Assembly: GCF_002561455.1 (NCBI RefSeq)
Contig: NZ_NTUP01000012.1
Coordinates: forward strand, 137,200 to 201,199
Reading direction: 5' to 3'
Length of the DNA stretch: 64,000 nucleotides
Origin: Bacillus sp. AFS015802
GTDB lineage: Bacteria > Bacillota > Bacilli > Bacillales > Bacillaceae_B
Shown here: positions 1 through 8,605 of the stretch, piece after piece
Layout: every line of letters begins with the position of its first letter
How positions within the stretch are numbered: position 1 is the first letter of the stretch
The notes under the pieces: generated by a model
What the model saw: only the letters and a program-made list of their open reading frames with translations
Told to the model about the DNA's origin: nothing
Databases searched by the model: none
Made by a program: the position numbers and the translations under genes

Positions 1-138
1 ATTTTTTTGAAGGATTTGGAACGCTTGCGGTTGACCAATCAAAGGACAAATACCTATTTTTTTCGACAAAATTCGAGATGAACAACAGGACGTAAGTCGC
101 TATAATAGAAATATGCTAGTTTAGGAAGAGGGTAGAAG

Positions 139-1440
139 ATGGAGTATGCCAAGCAGAAATTACATGAAGAAAAAGTATTTAAAGACCCTGTTCATCGGTA
201 TGTCCATGTAAGGGATCGTGTGATTTGGGATTTGATCGGAACGAAAGAGTTTCAGCGACTCCGCAGGATCAGGCAGCTGGGGACCACCTACCTGACCTTT
301 CACGGCGCCGAGCACAGCCGGTTCAATCATTCCCTTGGCGTGTATGAGATCATCCGCCGCATCGTCGATGATGTTTTCGCTGGCAGGGCGGAGTGGAATC
401 AGGATGAACGTCTGCTGTCACTATGCGCAGCGTTATTGCATGATCTCGGGCACGGGCCGTTTTCCCACTCCTTTGAAAAAGTGTTTCACCTCGATCACGA
501 GCATTTCACCCAGGCCATCATCCTGGGCGATACAGAGGTGAATGCGGTCCTCAGCAAGGTGGCACCGGATTTTCCTAAGCATGTGGCCGAAGTGATTGCG
601 AAGACGTACAGTAACAAGCTCGTCGTCAGCCTGATTTCCAGCCAGATCGATGCGGACCGTATGGATTATCTGCAGCGTGATGCCTATTTTACAGGGGTGA
701 GCTACGGACATTTCGACATGGAGCGGATCCTTCGCGTCATGAGGCCACGTGAAGACCAGGTCGTCATCAAGCAGAGCGGGATGCATGCCGTGGAGGATTA
801 CATCATGAGCCGCTATCAGATGTACTGGCAGGTGTATTTCCATCCCGTCACCCGGAGTGCAGAAGTGATTTTGACGAAGATTCTACATAGAGCGAAGGAG
901 CTTCATGAAGAATACTATTCCTTCAAACAAAGCCCGATCCATTTCTACTCCCTGTTTGAGGAGGAAGTGTCCCTTGAGGATTATTTAAAGCTCGATGAAG
1001 CGGTCATCATGTACTATTTTCAAATTTGGCAGGAAGAAGAGGATCCGATTTTACGGGACCTTTGCGAGCGCTTCATGAACCGGAATTTATTCAAGTACGT
1101 GGAATTTGATCCGGCGAAGGAATACAAGAAGCACAGTGAACTGGAAGCCCTCTTTAAAAAGGCGGGAATCGATCCCGATTATTATCTGGTGGTGGACTCA
1201 TCTTCAGACCTTCCATACGATTTCTACAGGCCGGGCGAGGAAGAGGAACGGCTCCCGATCCATCTTCTGATGAGAAATGATGAGCTGCGTGAACTTTCCA
1301 GGCAGTCGGATATCGTGGATTCCATTTCCGGAAAACGACGGACCGACCATAAATTATACTATCCAGTGGATTTACTATATGACGAATCGACGAAGAAGAA
1401 TATTAAGAGACAGATACGGAAGATTTTAGAATTGACATAA
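139..1440 (+). CDS. ywfO: HD-domain phosphohydrolase, YwfO family
   Basis: A 433-residue HD-superfamily protein, probably a cytoplasmic dNTP/nucleotide triphosphohydrolase-like enzyme. An early His (EHSRFNHSLG, about residue 56), the HD pair in LLHDLGHGPFSHSFE (about 102-115) and a distal Asp in DADRMDYLQRDAYF (about 172-186) supply the expected H..HD..D metal ligands. The ATG start follows GGAAGAGGG at good spacing, and a TATAAT hexamer lies at 101-106 without a clear -35. It is followed by ywgA as in B. subtilis. The family is known for HD-type metal-dependent hydrolysis; the exact nucleotide substrate cannot be read from the sequence. Confidence 0.9.
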   Translation: MEYAKQKLHEEKVFKDPVHRYVHVRDRVIWDLIGTKEFQRLRRIRQLGTTYLTFHGAEHSRFNHSLGVYEIIRRIVDDVFAGRAEWNQDERLLSLCAALLHDLGHGPFSHSFEKVFHLDHEHFTQAIILGDTEVNAVLSKVAPDFPKHVAEVIAKTYSNKLVVSLISSQIDADRMDYLQRDAYFTGVSYGHFDMERILRVMRPREDQVVIKQSGMHAVEDYIMSRYQMYWQVYFHPVTRSAEVILTKILHRAKELHEEYYSFKQSPIHFYSLFEEEVSLEDYLKLDEAVIMYYFQIWQEEEDPILRDLCERFMNRNLFKYVEFDPAKEYKKHSELEALFKKAGIDPDYYLVVDSSSDLPYDFYRPGEEEERLPIHLLMRNDELRELSRQSDIVDSISGKRRTDHKLYYPVDLLYDESTKKNIKRQIRKILELT

Positions 1441-1501
1441 ATGACACTACAGCCAATGAGGATCTGACATATGCAATACTAGGAGTAGGAGATGACGTAC
1501 A

Positions 1502-2011
1502 TTGTTGAAAGATCATGCAAAACTGATGAGTGCCTTCTTAGCCTCGGGTGAAGTGGTGGGAAGGAAGAAGCTTCAGAAGATGATATTCATCGCCAAGAAG
1601 CTTGAATTCCCGTTTCAGGAAAAATTTCAATTTCATTTTTACGGTCCGTATTCGGAAGAACTGACGCTCAGGGTCGAGGAACTCTGCAACATGGGATTCA
1701 TCTCCGAGGTGAAGGAGAAAAAGGGCGGTTATTATCAGTACCGGTACACCGTCACGAAAGAAGGGGAAGACTTCCTGCAGATCTATGAGAAGGAAATGCC
1801 CTGCCTGAAGGATTGCCTCACGGATATGAACGTTCAATCAGCACGCTTTTTGGAGCTCGTTTCAACCGTCTTATATTTTGATAACCTTCCTAAAGAAGAA
1901 GTCGTGGAGAAAGTATTCACACTCAAGAGTAAGCAGAAATATACAGAAGAAGAAATCGACGAAGCCTTCGTCTACATCGAAGGATTGAAAACGAAAAAAA
2001 TCGTCCAGTAA
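1502..2011 (+). CDS. ywgA: YwgA family protein
   Basis: A 169-residue protein recognised by order and similarity as YwgA. The start must be TTG at 1502 (or TTG at 1505), because an in-frame TGA lies at 1493-1495; GGAG/TAGGAG lies just upstream. The N-terminal third (KLQKMIFIAKKLEF, then a GPYSEEL motif, about residues 22-55) resembles the KLQK..YLA...GP pattern of SocA/Panacea (DUF4065) proteins, and a winged-helix-like region follows (FISEVKEKKGGYYQYRYTVT). That resemblance is my inference. Function unknown. It lies 61 bp after ywfO and is probably cotranscribed with it. Confidence 0.8.
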   Translation: MLKDHAKLMSAFLASGEVVGRKKLQKMIFIAKKLEFPFQEKFQFHFYGPYSEELTLRVEELCNMGFISEVKEKKGGYYQYRYTVTKEGEDFLQIYEKEMPCLKDCLTDMNVQSARFLELVSTVLYFDNLPKEEVVEKVFTLKSKQKYTEEEIDEAFVYIEGLKTKKIVQ

Positions 2012-2033
2012 CGGACGTTCTTATATGAAGGTG

Positions 2034-2068
2034 AAAGGGGATCATCCGAAGCGGGTGATCCCTTTCTA
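2034..2068 (+). terminator. Probable terminator after ywgA
   Basis: AAAGGGGATCATCC pairs with GGGTGATCCCTTT across a six-base loop. The T-run is short (TTTCTA), so termination may be modest. Confidence 0.55.
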
Positions 2069-2151
2069 AATAAAAAAATCGTCACTCACGAGCGTAATGC
2101 AGTTGATTCCTTTTTTTATGATGCGGCCGTTTGGCATGCTGGCCCTTTTAT

Positions 2152-2197
2152 GATAAAAGCCCGCTGCACAGGCAATGAATGCTTTTGCAGCGGGCTT
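2152..2197 (-). terminator. ywhB: Terminator of ywhB
   Basis: AAGCCCGCTGCA and TGCAGCGGGCTT form a GC-rich stem of about 12 bp with a 17-nt loop. On the minus strand it is followed by TTTTATCAT, directly downstream of the ywhB stop. Confidence 0.75.
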
Positions 2198-2210
2198 GTC
2201 TTCTGCCTTT

Positions 2211-2396
2211 CTATTGATCACTCAGTCTCTTGCCACCGACGGCATAGTGACCTTTCGTCATTTCTTCAATGAAGACAACGATTTTCTCTTCAGGTGCTCC
2301 CGTCGTTTCGCTGACGGCTTCGGTTACTTTTTCGACGAGGGCACGCTTCTGTTCCTCTGAGCGGCCTTCGAGCATTTTTACGGTGATATAAGGCAT
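2211..2396 (-). CDS. ywhB: 4-oxalocrotonate tautomerase family protein
   Basis: A 61-residue member of the 4-oxalocrotonate tautomerase family. The mature protein begins PYITVKMLEGRSEEQK, so Pro1 (after Met removal) is the expected catalytic base, with Arg11 nearby. The ORF is open to 2537, but the ATG at 2396 is chosen because AAGGAG lies 7-12 nt upstream and the family needs Pro at position 2. The length is typical of the small homohexameric type. Its physiological substrate is unknown. It is transcribed against its neighbours and has its own terminator. Confidence 0.88.
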   Translation of the reverse strand: MPYITVKMLEGRSEEQKRALVEKVTEAVSETTGAPEEKIVVFIEEMTKGHYAVGGKRLSDQ

Positions 2397-2604
2397 TATG
2401 GTTCGCTCCTTGCTTTTGGATTTGGTACAATCTGTGGTAGGCTTGTACGATTCTGCCTCCCATTTAAATGTAATCGGTAGGGGATCTTTGAGCAAGTTTG
2501 ATATGATGGATACGGGAATTGTTTTTTGCATGGTCATGAATGCAGGAATTTATCTGTATACTATGGAATAAGAAAGTAAAACATTTTTTAAAGGAGTACA
2601 TACT

Positions 2605-3291
2605 TTGGATACATTTAGCTCTCTGTTTGAGTCGGTTTCCGTCTTTCGGTTGGAAGAGCTTCCCTTTGTCGTGATCGCCCTCGTCATGGCCTTCACGGTT
2701 CATGAATTTGCCCACGCCTTTGTGGCCTATAAATTCGGGGATACGACAGCGAAGGATCAAGGAAGGCTCACATTGAATCCGATTCAACATCTGGACCCGC
2801 TTGGGACCATCTTAATACTAATTGCGGGATTTGGCTGGGCGCGTCCGGTGCCGGTCATGAGATCCCGATTCAAGAATCCTCGTTTGGCAGGGGTACTGGT
2901 TTCAGTCGCGGGTCCCCTGAGTAATTTTCTACTGGCCTTTATCGCGTTCGGATTTTTCTACTTCTTTGTTGGAGTGACCGGGGGAGTAGGGGTTCCTCCA
3001 TTCGTCATCGATCTATTGCAAATGATCGTATACTTGAATGTATTATTATTTGTTTTCAATTTACTGCCGTTCCCTCCACTGGATGGATACCGGATCATAG
3101 AGGATCTGTCCCCGAACCATGTCAGGGCAAAATTGACGCAGTATGAGCAATATGGCGTATTACTATTTCTGATCATCGTGATTACGCCCCTGGATGAATA
3201 TACGATCTGGCCGTTATTACAGGGCGGGATGACCGCGACCAATCAGGCCTTCAGTACGATATTCACGACGATATTTTCAATCTTTAGCTAG
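2605..3291 (+). CDS. ywhC: Site-2 protease-type zinc metalloprotease (M50), YwhC
   Basis: A 228-residue multi-pass membrane protein of the M50/site-2 protease family. The zinc motif HEFAH lies at about residues 33-37 in the first hydrophobic segment, and the third ligand is in NLLPFPPLDGYRI (about 151-163). At least four hydrophobic segments fit intramembrane peptidase topology. The start is TTG at 2605, preceded by AAGGAG with an 8-nt gap; no in-frame ATG gives a complete first segment. It is 14 bp from ywhD and likely cotranscribed with it. The substrate is unknown. Confidence 0.88.
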   Translation: MDTFSSLFESVSVFRLEELPFVVIALVMAFTVHEFAHAFVAYKFGDTTAKDQGRLTLNPIQHLDPLGTILILIAGFGWARPVPVMRSRFKNPRLAGVLVSVAGPLSNFLLAFIAFGFFYFFVGVTGGVGVPPFVIDLLQMIVYLNVLLFVFNLLPFPPLDGYRIIEDLSPNHVRAKLTQYEQYGVLLFLIIVITPLDEYTIWPLLQGGMTATNQAFSTIFTTIFSIFS

Positions 3292-3305
3292 AGGAGTGAC
3301 GTTTC

Positions 3306-3809
3306 ATGGAAAAGAAAAAGAACATTGGATTCAACATCATCAAAAGTGATCCGACTGACGGTCATGGCGGCTACGGTGTGGGATCACTGAGTCTTGATAA
3401 TGTTTCGCCTGTGATGATCGATGTCGAAGAAGGCGAAGCGACAATCGAGATCGGAGCGATGCATGCGAGAAGCCCGATCGAAAAAGGGATCAAATTCACG
3501 AATAACCGTGAGGACTCGGCAGGCGGTAAGCCGTACTGGCTGATCTGGGTGACCATCGACCGGATGGAAGACGGCCCGTACTATGCAGGCGTGACGGCGT
3601 GTGAGCTCGTTGTGAACCGTGAAAAGCGCAGGGGCTACAAGTCCATGCCGGAACACGTGAACAATATGGATAAATCCATCAAGAGGAAGATCGTCCTGGA
3701 TCAACTCGACGACAAGTCAAAAGGGATCCTCACAAACTTCTTAAAGAATCATGATGCAGGTATGTGGGAACGCTCAAAGGATGAGCTGAAGGAAGCGTTA
3801 AAAATATAA
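3306..3809 (+). CDS. ywhD: YwhD family protein
   Basis: A 167-residue soluble protein matching YwhD by position and sequence (GFNIIKSDPTDGHGGYGVGS near the N-terminus). No catalytic motif or membrane segment is seen. Its ATG follows GAGGAG with a 9-nt gap. Function unknown. Confidence 0.82.
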   Translation: MEKKKNIGFNIIKSDPTDGHGGYGVGSLSLDNVSPVMIDVEEGEATIEIGAMHARSPIEKGIKFTNNREDSAGGKPYWLIWVTIDRMEDGPYYAGVTACELVVNREKRRGYKSMPEHVNNMDKSIKRKIVLDQLDDKSKGILTNFLKNHDAGMWERSKDELKEALKI

Positions 3810-3937
3810 ATTAGAAGAAAATCATCGTTTTGTGAACAAACTGTGACATTTTTTTGAATATGTCGTTCACATCTTGCTCTATGGTGAGAAAAAAAGTACA
3901 CTTAAATCACAGTTTGCACATAAACTAGGACATGAAA

Positions 3938-3968
3938 GACCCCGGGTTCGCACAAACCCGGGGTTTTT
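3938..3968 (+). terminator. Terminator of ywhC-ywhD
   Basis: ACCCCGGGTT / AACCCGGGGT forms a perfect 10-bp stem with a short loop followed by TTTTTCG. The rest of the gap to pbpG (3969-4192) is occupied largely by repeat A1. Confidence 0.88.
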
Positions 3969-4045
3969 CGTTGTGTTTTATAGATATATAGCTGGAATTG
4001 GCGGCGCGATTTGGTTTGGTTGCGGCAGAATGGGAATTCCCTGTG

Positions 4046-4190
4046 CAAGCCGCCTCCGCTTTTCGAGATGTCCAGCTCCGGCGGCTAGTCCCTCGAGGTC
4101 ATAAGGCAAGAAAGCCAAAAAGGCAAGGAGCGCCTTTCCGGCGTTCTTGCCTTATGCTTGTCGGGCCTGCCCAAGCCGCCTCCGCTTTTC
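4046..4190. repeat. Repeat A, copy 1 (structured intergenic repeat)
   Basis: The unit runs from GAGATGTCCAGCTCCGGCGG (4065) to AAGCCGCCTCCGCTTTTC (4190), preceded by the tail of another unit (4046-4064). The core is CATAAGGCAAGAA paired with TTCTTGCCTTATG; an outer stem pairs GGCGGC with GCCGCC. It stops 2 bp before the TAA of pbpG. Other copies: 46015-46136 (reverse), 56855-56978 and 56979-57104. Confidence 0.85.
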
Positions 4191-4192
4191 TT

Positions 4193-6253
4193 TTAAAAAA
4201 TCCAATCCTTCACTTTATCATACCAAGACTTCTTCTCTTTTTCCGGTGCCTTTTCTTTCGGTGCTTCTTTTTCGCCCAAGTGTTCATGACAGTATTCGGT
4301 TGGTTCAGTGCCTTTTACAAAATAGGTGAAGCGCTGCACCGGACAGTCTTCGGTTGCGAGAAGTCCGTTATGCGGATTTACTGCTACGCCGACGACGCCC
4401 TTGGTAGGTTTGAAGTTTTTAACGGGTTCATCCTTCAGGGCTTCTTCCATGAAGTGGACCCAGATTTTCTTGGCGTAGTATTTATCATCGACCAATGAGA
4501 TTTCTTTTTCCCTGTCATATCCGGTCCACACACCCGCCGTCAGTTGAGGGGAGTAGCCGATCATCCAGTTGTCGGTGTTGGTCGTCCCCGATTTCCCTGC
4601 ATAGGGCCGGGTGGCGTCTTTACGGATCTGGATCCCTGTCACTGTCGAGTAATCATTGAGCATAGGATCGAATATCCCCGTTAGCATATGAGTCATGACG
4701 TAGGTGAGGTCGGGGTCTAAGACCTGCTCTTTTTTCGATTCATGTTCATAAATGACGTTACCGGACCAGTCTTCCACCCGTGTGATGAAGACGGGCTTCA
4801 CTTTGTAGCCGCCGTTGGCAAAGATGCTGTAGGCGTTGACCATATCGATGACCCGTGCCCCGGATGTACCGAGTGCCGAGGAAGGATATTTCTTCACCTT
4901 GGTCGTCAGTCCGAATGAATCCTTTGCGGTTTCCGTCAAGGTGTCCTGTCCGATGAAGAGATGGGTCTTCACGGCGTACACGTTATCCGATAGAGCGATG
5001 GCCTGGGCAAGGGTGATGTCGCCCCCTGCGTATTTATTGTTGTAATTATGAGGGGTGTACTTTTTTCCATTATCGAACGTGAAGGACGTCAATTCGCTCT
5101 TCATCGTCGTGGACGGCGTAAATCCCTGCTTCAAGGCAGAATAGTAGAGAAGCGGCTTGATGGTGGATCCAGGCTGGCGGATTGCCTGCACGGCACGGTT
5201 GAACGGACTTTCTTCATAATTCCGTCCACCGACAAGAGAGGTCACATACCCATTCTTAGGATTCATGGAGACAAAGCCCAATTGGATATCGGATTCCTCG
5301 GAAATCTGTTCCTTCACGACTTTCTCGGCGACCTTTTGATGGTCGGGGTTGAGGGTCGTATATACCTTCAGTCCACCCATTTCGATGGTACGCTCTTCGA
5401 TTCCCAAGTCGGAACGGAGGATGCTTTTCACTACATCTTGAAAATAAGGGGCGGTTTCCACCTTTTGATGAGCATGCTCCCCGGTGATGCGGATCGGTGC
5501 CGCTTTGGACACTGCCTGCTGCTCCTTGGATATGAGACCGTCCTCGGTCATGGACTGAAGGATGAGCTCCTGGCGCTTCTTGCTATTTTCCATATGGGTG
5601 ACCGGTGAATAGTAGGACGGTGCTTTCGGTATCCCGGCGAGCATGGCGGCTTCTGAAACCGTCAGCTGGCTTGCGTCCTTGCCGAAATAATACTGACTGG
5701 CAGCCTGGACACCGTAAGCGCCGTGCCCGTAATAGATGGTATTTAAATAGCCTTCTAGAATGTCCTTCTTGGAGTAGTTCATCTCGATGCGGAGCGTATA
5801 GAGGGCTTCGGAAATCTTCCTCTTCCACGTCTTATCATGTGAAAGAAATAGATTGCGAGCGTATTGCTGTGAAATGGTACTTGCCCCCTGGACCTTTGAC
5901 ATCGCTTTGACGTCTGCCAGGGCGGCCCCTGCCATCCGTTTCAAATCAAAGCCGTAGTGCTGGTAGAAGCTTTTGTCTTCAATGGAGATGGTCGCTTCGA
6001 TGAGGGCCGGGGAAATTTCCTTCAGGCCCACCCAGTAGCGCTTCTCGCCTGTATTCGTTTCTCCTATGACAGAACCATCCTCACTGTAGATCAAAGTAGA
6101 TTGAGGGACGGCGAGGGGCGGGGGACCCTGGACCTTGGCATAGATCAGAACCCCCATGACCCCGAGCATAAAGAGGACCATAGCCGCGAGGGCCCCCACC
6201 ACTGCAAATCTCGCATATTTCTTTGTCTTCTCCATGTGCGCCATCATTTCCAT
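4193..6253 (-). CDS. pbpG: Class A penicillin-binding protein, PbpG
   Basis: A bifunctional peptidoglycan synthase of 686 residues from this start. It has one N-terminal membrane anchor (about 14-38). The GT51 glycosyltransferase has catalytic Glu92 in IEDKSFYQHYG and the GASTISQQYARNLFL motif (about 123-137). The transpeptidase has SxxK at S363-K366, SDN at 422-424 and KSGT at 554-557. The C-terminus is Lys/Glu-rich. The ATG at 6253 is preferred because GGGAGAGG directly precedes it; the longer start at 6286 has no ribosome site and abuts a GAGGGACGGACCT repeat. In B. subtilis pbpG is a forespore gene; no sigma-F/G promoter was convincing here. Confidence 0.92.
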   Translation of the reverse strand: MEMMAHMEKTKKYARFAVVGALAAMVLFMLGVMGVLIYAKVQGPPPLAVPQSTLIYSEDGSVIGETNTGEKRYWVGLKEISPALIEATISIEDKSFYQHYGFDLKRMAGAALADVKAMSKVQGASTISQQYARNLFLSHDKTWKRKISEALYTLRIEMNYSKKDILEGYLNTIYYGHGAYGVQAASQYYFGKDASQLTVSEAAMLAGIPKAPSYYSPVTHMENSKKRQELILQSMTEDGLISKEQQAVSKAAPIRITGEHAHQKVETAPYFQDVVKSILRSDLGIEERTIEMGGLKVYTTLNPDHQKVAEKVVKEQISEESDIQLGFVSMNPKNGYVTSLVGGRNYEESPFNRAVQAIRQPGSTIKPLLYYSALKQGFTPSTTMKSELTSFTFDNGKKYTPHNYNNKYAGGDITLAQAIALSDNVYAVKTHLFIGQDTLTETAKDSFGLTTKVKKYPSSALGTSGARVIDMVNAYSIFANGGYKVKPVFITRVEDWSGNVIYEHESKKEQVLDPDLTYVMTHMLTGIFDPMLNDYSTVTGIQIRKDATRPYAGKSGTTNTDNWMIGYSPQLTAGVWTGYDREKEISLVDDKYYAKKIWVHFMEEALKDEPVKNFKPTKGVVGVAVNPHNGLLATEDCPVQRFTYFVKGTEPTEYCHEHLGEKEAPKEKAPEKEKKSWYDKVKDWIF

Positions 6254-6291
6254 ACCTCTCCCTACTTTCCCTGCAGAGGCCCGCATTTTTT

Positions 6292-6304
6292 GAGGGACGG
6301 ACCT
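6292..6304 (+). repeat. GAGGGACGGACCT motif
   Basis: Exact copy of the 13-mer, in the divergent pbpG-speE gap (6254-6664). Apart from this motif, the speE promoter and the inverted repeat at 6590, nothing recognisable lies in that gap. Confidence 0.9.
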
Positions 6305-6409
6305 TCCATTTTTTTATATTGGTTTTCTCGTTTATACTGATTTACGTGTAGTATCAGTATGAAAAGATTTACGAGATTTTAAACGTCAAAGGTTTAGAAA
6401 AAATTTCAC

Positions 6410-6437
6410 TTGAAATTTTGCTAGATTCCACTATACT
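6410..6437 (+). promoter_or_regulatory. speE: Candidate sigma-A promoter for speE
   Basis: TTGAAA (6410-6415), 16 nt, then TATACT (6432-6437). It implies a leader of about 220 nt before speE. Confidence 0.45.
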
Positions 6438-6589
6438 TTTTCTCATGTTTGTATTTATCATGATAGGGAAGGATAAAAATGACGTCCTTTGCGGATGTTT
6501 TAATAAATAGGAGTGAAGCCCGTTATGTCAGGCTTTCGCTTGACTTTGTCCTTTAGGCGAACGTGTGAAAACTCAAACTAGTGGTATAT

Positions 6590-6628
6590 GATTTTTTTCA
6601 GCAGGGAGCGGCAGTAGTGAAAAAAATC
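6590..6628. repeat. Perfect inverted repeat upstream of speE
   Basis: GATTTTTTTCA (6590-6600) and TGAAAAAAATC (6618-6628) are exact inverse copies 17 nt apart, 36 nt before the speE start. It could be an operator or a hairpin in the leader; it lacks the GC-rich stem of a terminator. Confidence 0.6.
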
Positions 6629-6664
6629 GATAAAAATTGAAAAACAAGAAGGGAAGTTGAAACA

Positions 6665-7495
6665 ATGAGTGGACTTTGGTACACAGAGAAACAAACAGAA
6701 AACTTCGGAATCACGATGAAAATCAAGAAGACTTTACATACAGAGCAAACGGATTTTCAGTATCTTGAAATGGCTGAAACAGAAGAATGGGGCAATATGC
6801 TGTTCCTTGACGGCATGGTCATGACGAGCCAGAAGGATGAGTTCGTCTATCATGAAATGGTGGCACACGTTCCATTATTCACGCACCCGAATCCAGAAAA
6901 CGTATTGGTTGTCGGCGGTGGAGACGGAGGTGTCATCCGTGAAGTGTTGAAGCACCCGAGCGTGAAAAAGGCCGTTCTTGTTGAAATCGACGGAAAAGTG
7001 ATCGAGTACTCCAAGAAGTATCTTCCTGAGATTGCGGGAGAGTTAGAGAACGAGCGCGTGGACGTACAAGTGGACGATGGCTTCATGCACATCGCGAAAA
7101 GTGAAAACGAATATGACGTGATCATGGTCGACTCCACTGAGCCTGTCGGACCGGCGGTAAACTTGTTCACAAAAGGTTTCTATGCAGGGATCTCGAAAGC
7201 ATTGAAAGACGACGGAATCTTCGTTGCCCAATGTGATAACCCATGGTTCAAAGCAGACCTTATCCGCCAGGTACAAAGCGACGTGAAGGAAATCTTCCCG
7301 ATCACCCGCCTGTACACAGCGAATATCCCGACATACCCAAGCGGACTGTGGGCATTCACCATCGGTTCCAAAAAGCACGACCCGATCGAAGTACCGGAAG
7401 AGCGTTTCCATGACATCGAAACCAAATACTACACACCGGAACTGCACAAAGCAGCATTCGCCCTTCCGAAATTCGTTAAAGACCTGACCAAATAA
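6665..7495 (+). CDS. speE: Spermidine synthase
   Basis: A 276-residue polyamine aminopropyltransferase that transfers aminopropyl from decarboxylated SAM to putrescine, giving spermidine and methylthioadenosine. The glycine-rich nucleotide site [14 protein letters not shown] (about 80-93) and the catalytic loop [13 protein letters not shown] (about 156-168) are intact. The ATG has AAGGGAAG upstream. It is followed by agmatinase (speB), which makes putrescine from agmatine, so the pair forms the agmatine-to-spermidine route. Confidence 0.96.
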   Translation: MSGLWYTEKQTENFGITMKIKKTLHTEQTDFQYLEMAETEEWGNMLFLDGMVMTSQKDEFVYHEMVAHVPLFTHPNPENVLVVGGGDGGVIREVLKHPSVKKAVLVEIDGKVIEYSKKYLPEIAGELENERVDVQVDDGFMHIAKSENEYDVIMVDSTEPVGPAVNLFTKGFYAGISKALKDDGIFVAQCDNPWFKADLIRQVQSDVKEIFPITRLYTANIPTYPSGLWAFTIGSKKHDPIEVPEERFHDIETKYYTPELHKAAFALPKFVKDLTK

Positions 7496-7499
7496 ATGT

Positions 7500-7512
7500 G
7501 AGGGACGGACCT
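7500..7512 (+). repeat. GAGGGACGGACCT motif
   Basis: Exact copy beginning 5 bp after the speE stop. Confidence 0.9.
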
Positions 7513-7544
7513 CATATTTCAACGTGAAATCCTATAATATCAAG

Positions 7545-7576
7545 GAGGGACGGACCTGAACCAAGGTCCGTCCCTC
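7545..7576. repeat. Inverted pair of GAGGGACGGACCT motifs
   Basis: Motif at 7545-7557 and its reverse complement at 7564-7576 are separated by GAACCA. They can form a 13-bp perfect stem between speE and speB. No T-run follows, so a terminator role is doubtful. Confidence 0.85.
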
Positions 7577-7600
7577 TCCTAAAAAGAGAGGCTGAAGAAT

Positions 7601-8473
7601 ATGCGTTTTGATGAGGCTTATTCAGGTAATGTGTTTATTAAGAGTCATCCTTCTTATGAGGAGAGCCAGGTGGTTCTTTATGGGATGCCGATGGATTGGA
7701 CGGTTAGTTATCGTCCGGGTTCCCGTTTCGGTCCTGCCCGTATCCGCGAGGTGTCGATCGGGCTGGAAGAGTACAGTGCGTACCTCGACCGTGAGCTTGA
7801 AGAAGTGAAATACTATGACGCCGGAGATATCCCGCTGCCGTTCGGTAACCCGCAGAGGAGCATCGATATGATTGAAGATTATATCGACGGCCTCCTTGGC
7901 GACGGAAAGATCCCATTCGGAATGGGTGGGGAGCACCTGGTCTCATGGCCGGTCATGAAAGCCATCGCGAAGAAATACCCGGACCTGGCCATCATCCACA
8001 TGGACGCTCACACGGATCTTCGTGAAGAGTATGAAGGGGAGCCATTATCCCACTCGACTCCGATCCGGAAGATCGCCGAGCACATCGGACCGAAGAACGT
8101 CTACTCATTCGGGATCCGTTCCGGAATGAAAGAAGAGTTCCAATGGGCGAAGGAAAACGGCATGCATATTTCGAAATTCGAAGTGCTCGAGCCGTTGAAG
8201 GAAATCCTTCCACAGCTAGCAGGACGCCCTGTGTATGTGACGATCGATATTGACGTCCTGGACCCGGCCCACGCTCCTGGAACTGGAACAGTGGACTGCG
8301 GCGGCATCACGTCGAAGGAATTACTGGCATCCATCCATGCCATCGCTCACTCTGACGTGAACGTCGTGGGAGCGGATCTTGTGGAAGTGGCGCCAATCTA
8401 TGATCCATCCGAGCAGACCGCGAATACGGCAAGCAAGCTGATCCGTGAAATGCTCCTTGGCTGGGTAAAATAA
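7601..8473 (+). CDS. speB: Agmatinase
   Basis: A 290-residue member of the ureohydrolase (arginase) family that hydrolyses agmatine to putrescine and urea. The binuclear Mn ligands are visible in MGGEHL (His, about 109), IHMDAHTDLR (about 130-139) and TIDIDVLDP (about 214-222). SHSTP and the surrounding motifs match agmatinase rather than arginase. The ATG follows AGAGAGG with a suitable gap. It lies 105 bp after speE with the inverted 13-mer pair between them. Confidence 0.95.
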   Translation: MRFDEAYSGNVFIKSHPSYEESQVVLYGMPMDWTVSYRPGSRFGPARIREVSIGLEEYSAYLDRELEEVKYYDAGDIPLPFGNPQRSIDMIEDYIDGLLGDGKIPFGMGGEHLVSWPVMKAIAKKYPDLAIIHMDAHTDLREEYEGEPLSHSTPIRKIAEHIGPKNVYSFGIRSGMKEEFQWAKENGMHISKFEVLEPLKEILPQLAGRPVYVTIDIDVLDPAHAPGTGTVDCGGITSKELLASIHAIAHSDVNVVGADLVEVAPIYDPSEQTANTASKLIREMLLGWVK

Positions 8474-8483
8474 ACCAAACTGA

Positions 8484-8516
8484 CAGCCCCTTCTCATTGA
8501 CAGAAGGGGCTTTGCT
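8484..8516 (+). terminator. Terminator of speE-speB
   Basis: AGCCCCTTCT / AGAAGGGGCT, a 10-bp perfect stem with a 7-nt loop, followed by TTGCTTTT. Confidence 0.88.
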
Positions 8517-8523
8517 TTTATAC

Positions 8524-8549
8524 TATATGTTTAAAGTTTTAAACATATA
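8524..8549. promoter_or_regulatory. 26-bp palindrome, candidate operator
   Basis: TATATGTTTAAA, GT, TTTAAACATATA: perfect 12-bp arms, placed 57 bp before the reductase start. The AT-rich dyad looks like a repressor site (TetR-like spacing). No regulator gene is adjacent. Confidence 0.5.
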
Positions 8550-8558
8550 AACTAATAA

Positions 8559-8571
8559 GAGGGACGGACCT
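8559..8571 (+). repeat. GAGGGACGGACCT motif
   Basis: Exact copy 35 bp before the reductase start, 10 bp after the 26-bp palindrome. Confidence 0.9.
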
Positions 8572-8605
8572 CTTATACTAAATAAAATGAGAGAAGGGTG
8601 ATCGT

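Noticed and set aside
3874-4498. Plus-strand ORFs between ywhD and pbpG
   Set aside because: They are translations of the terminator, repeat A1 and the antisense of pbpG.
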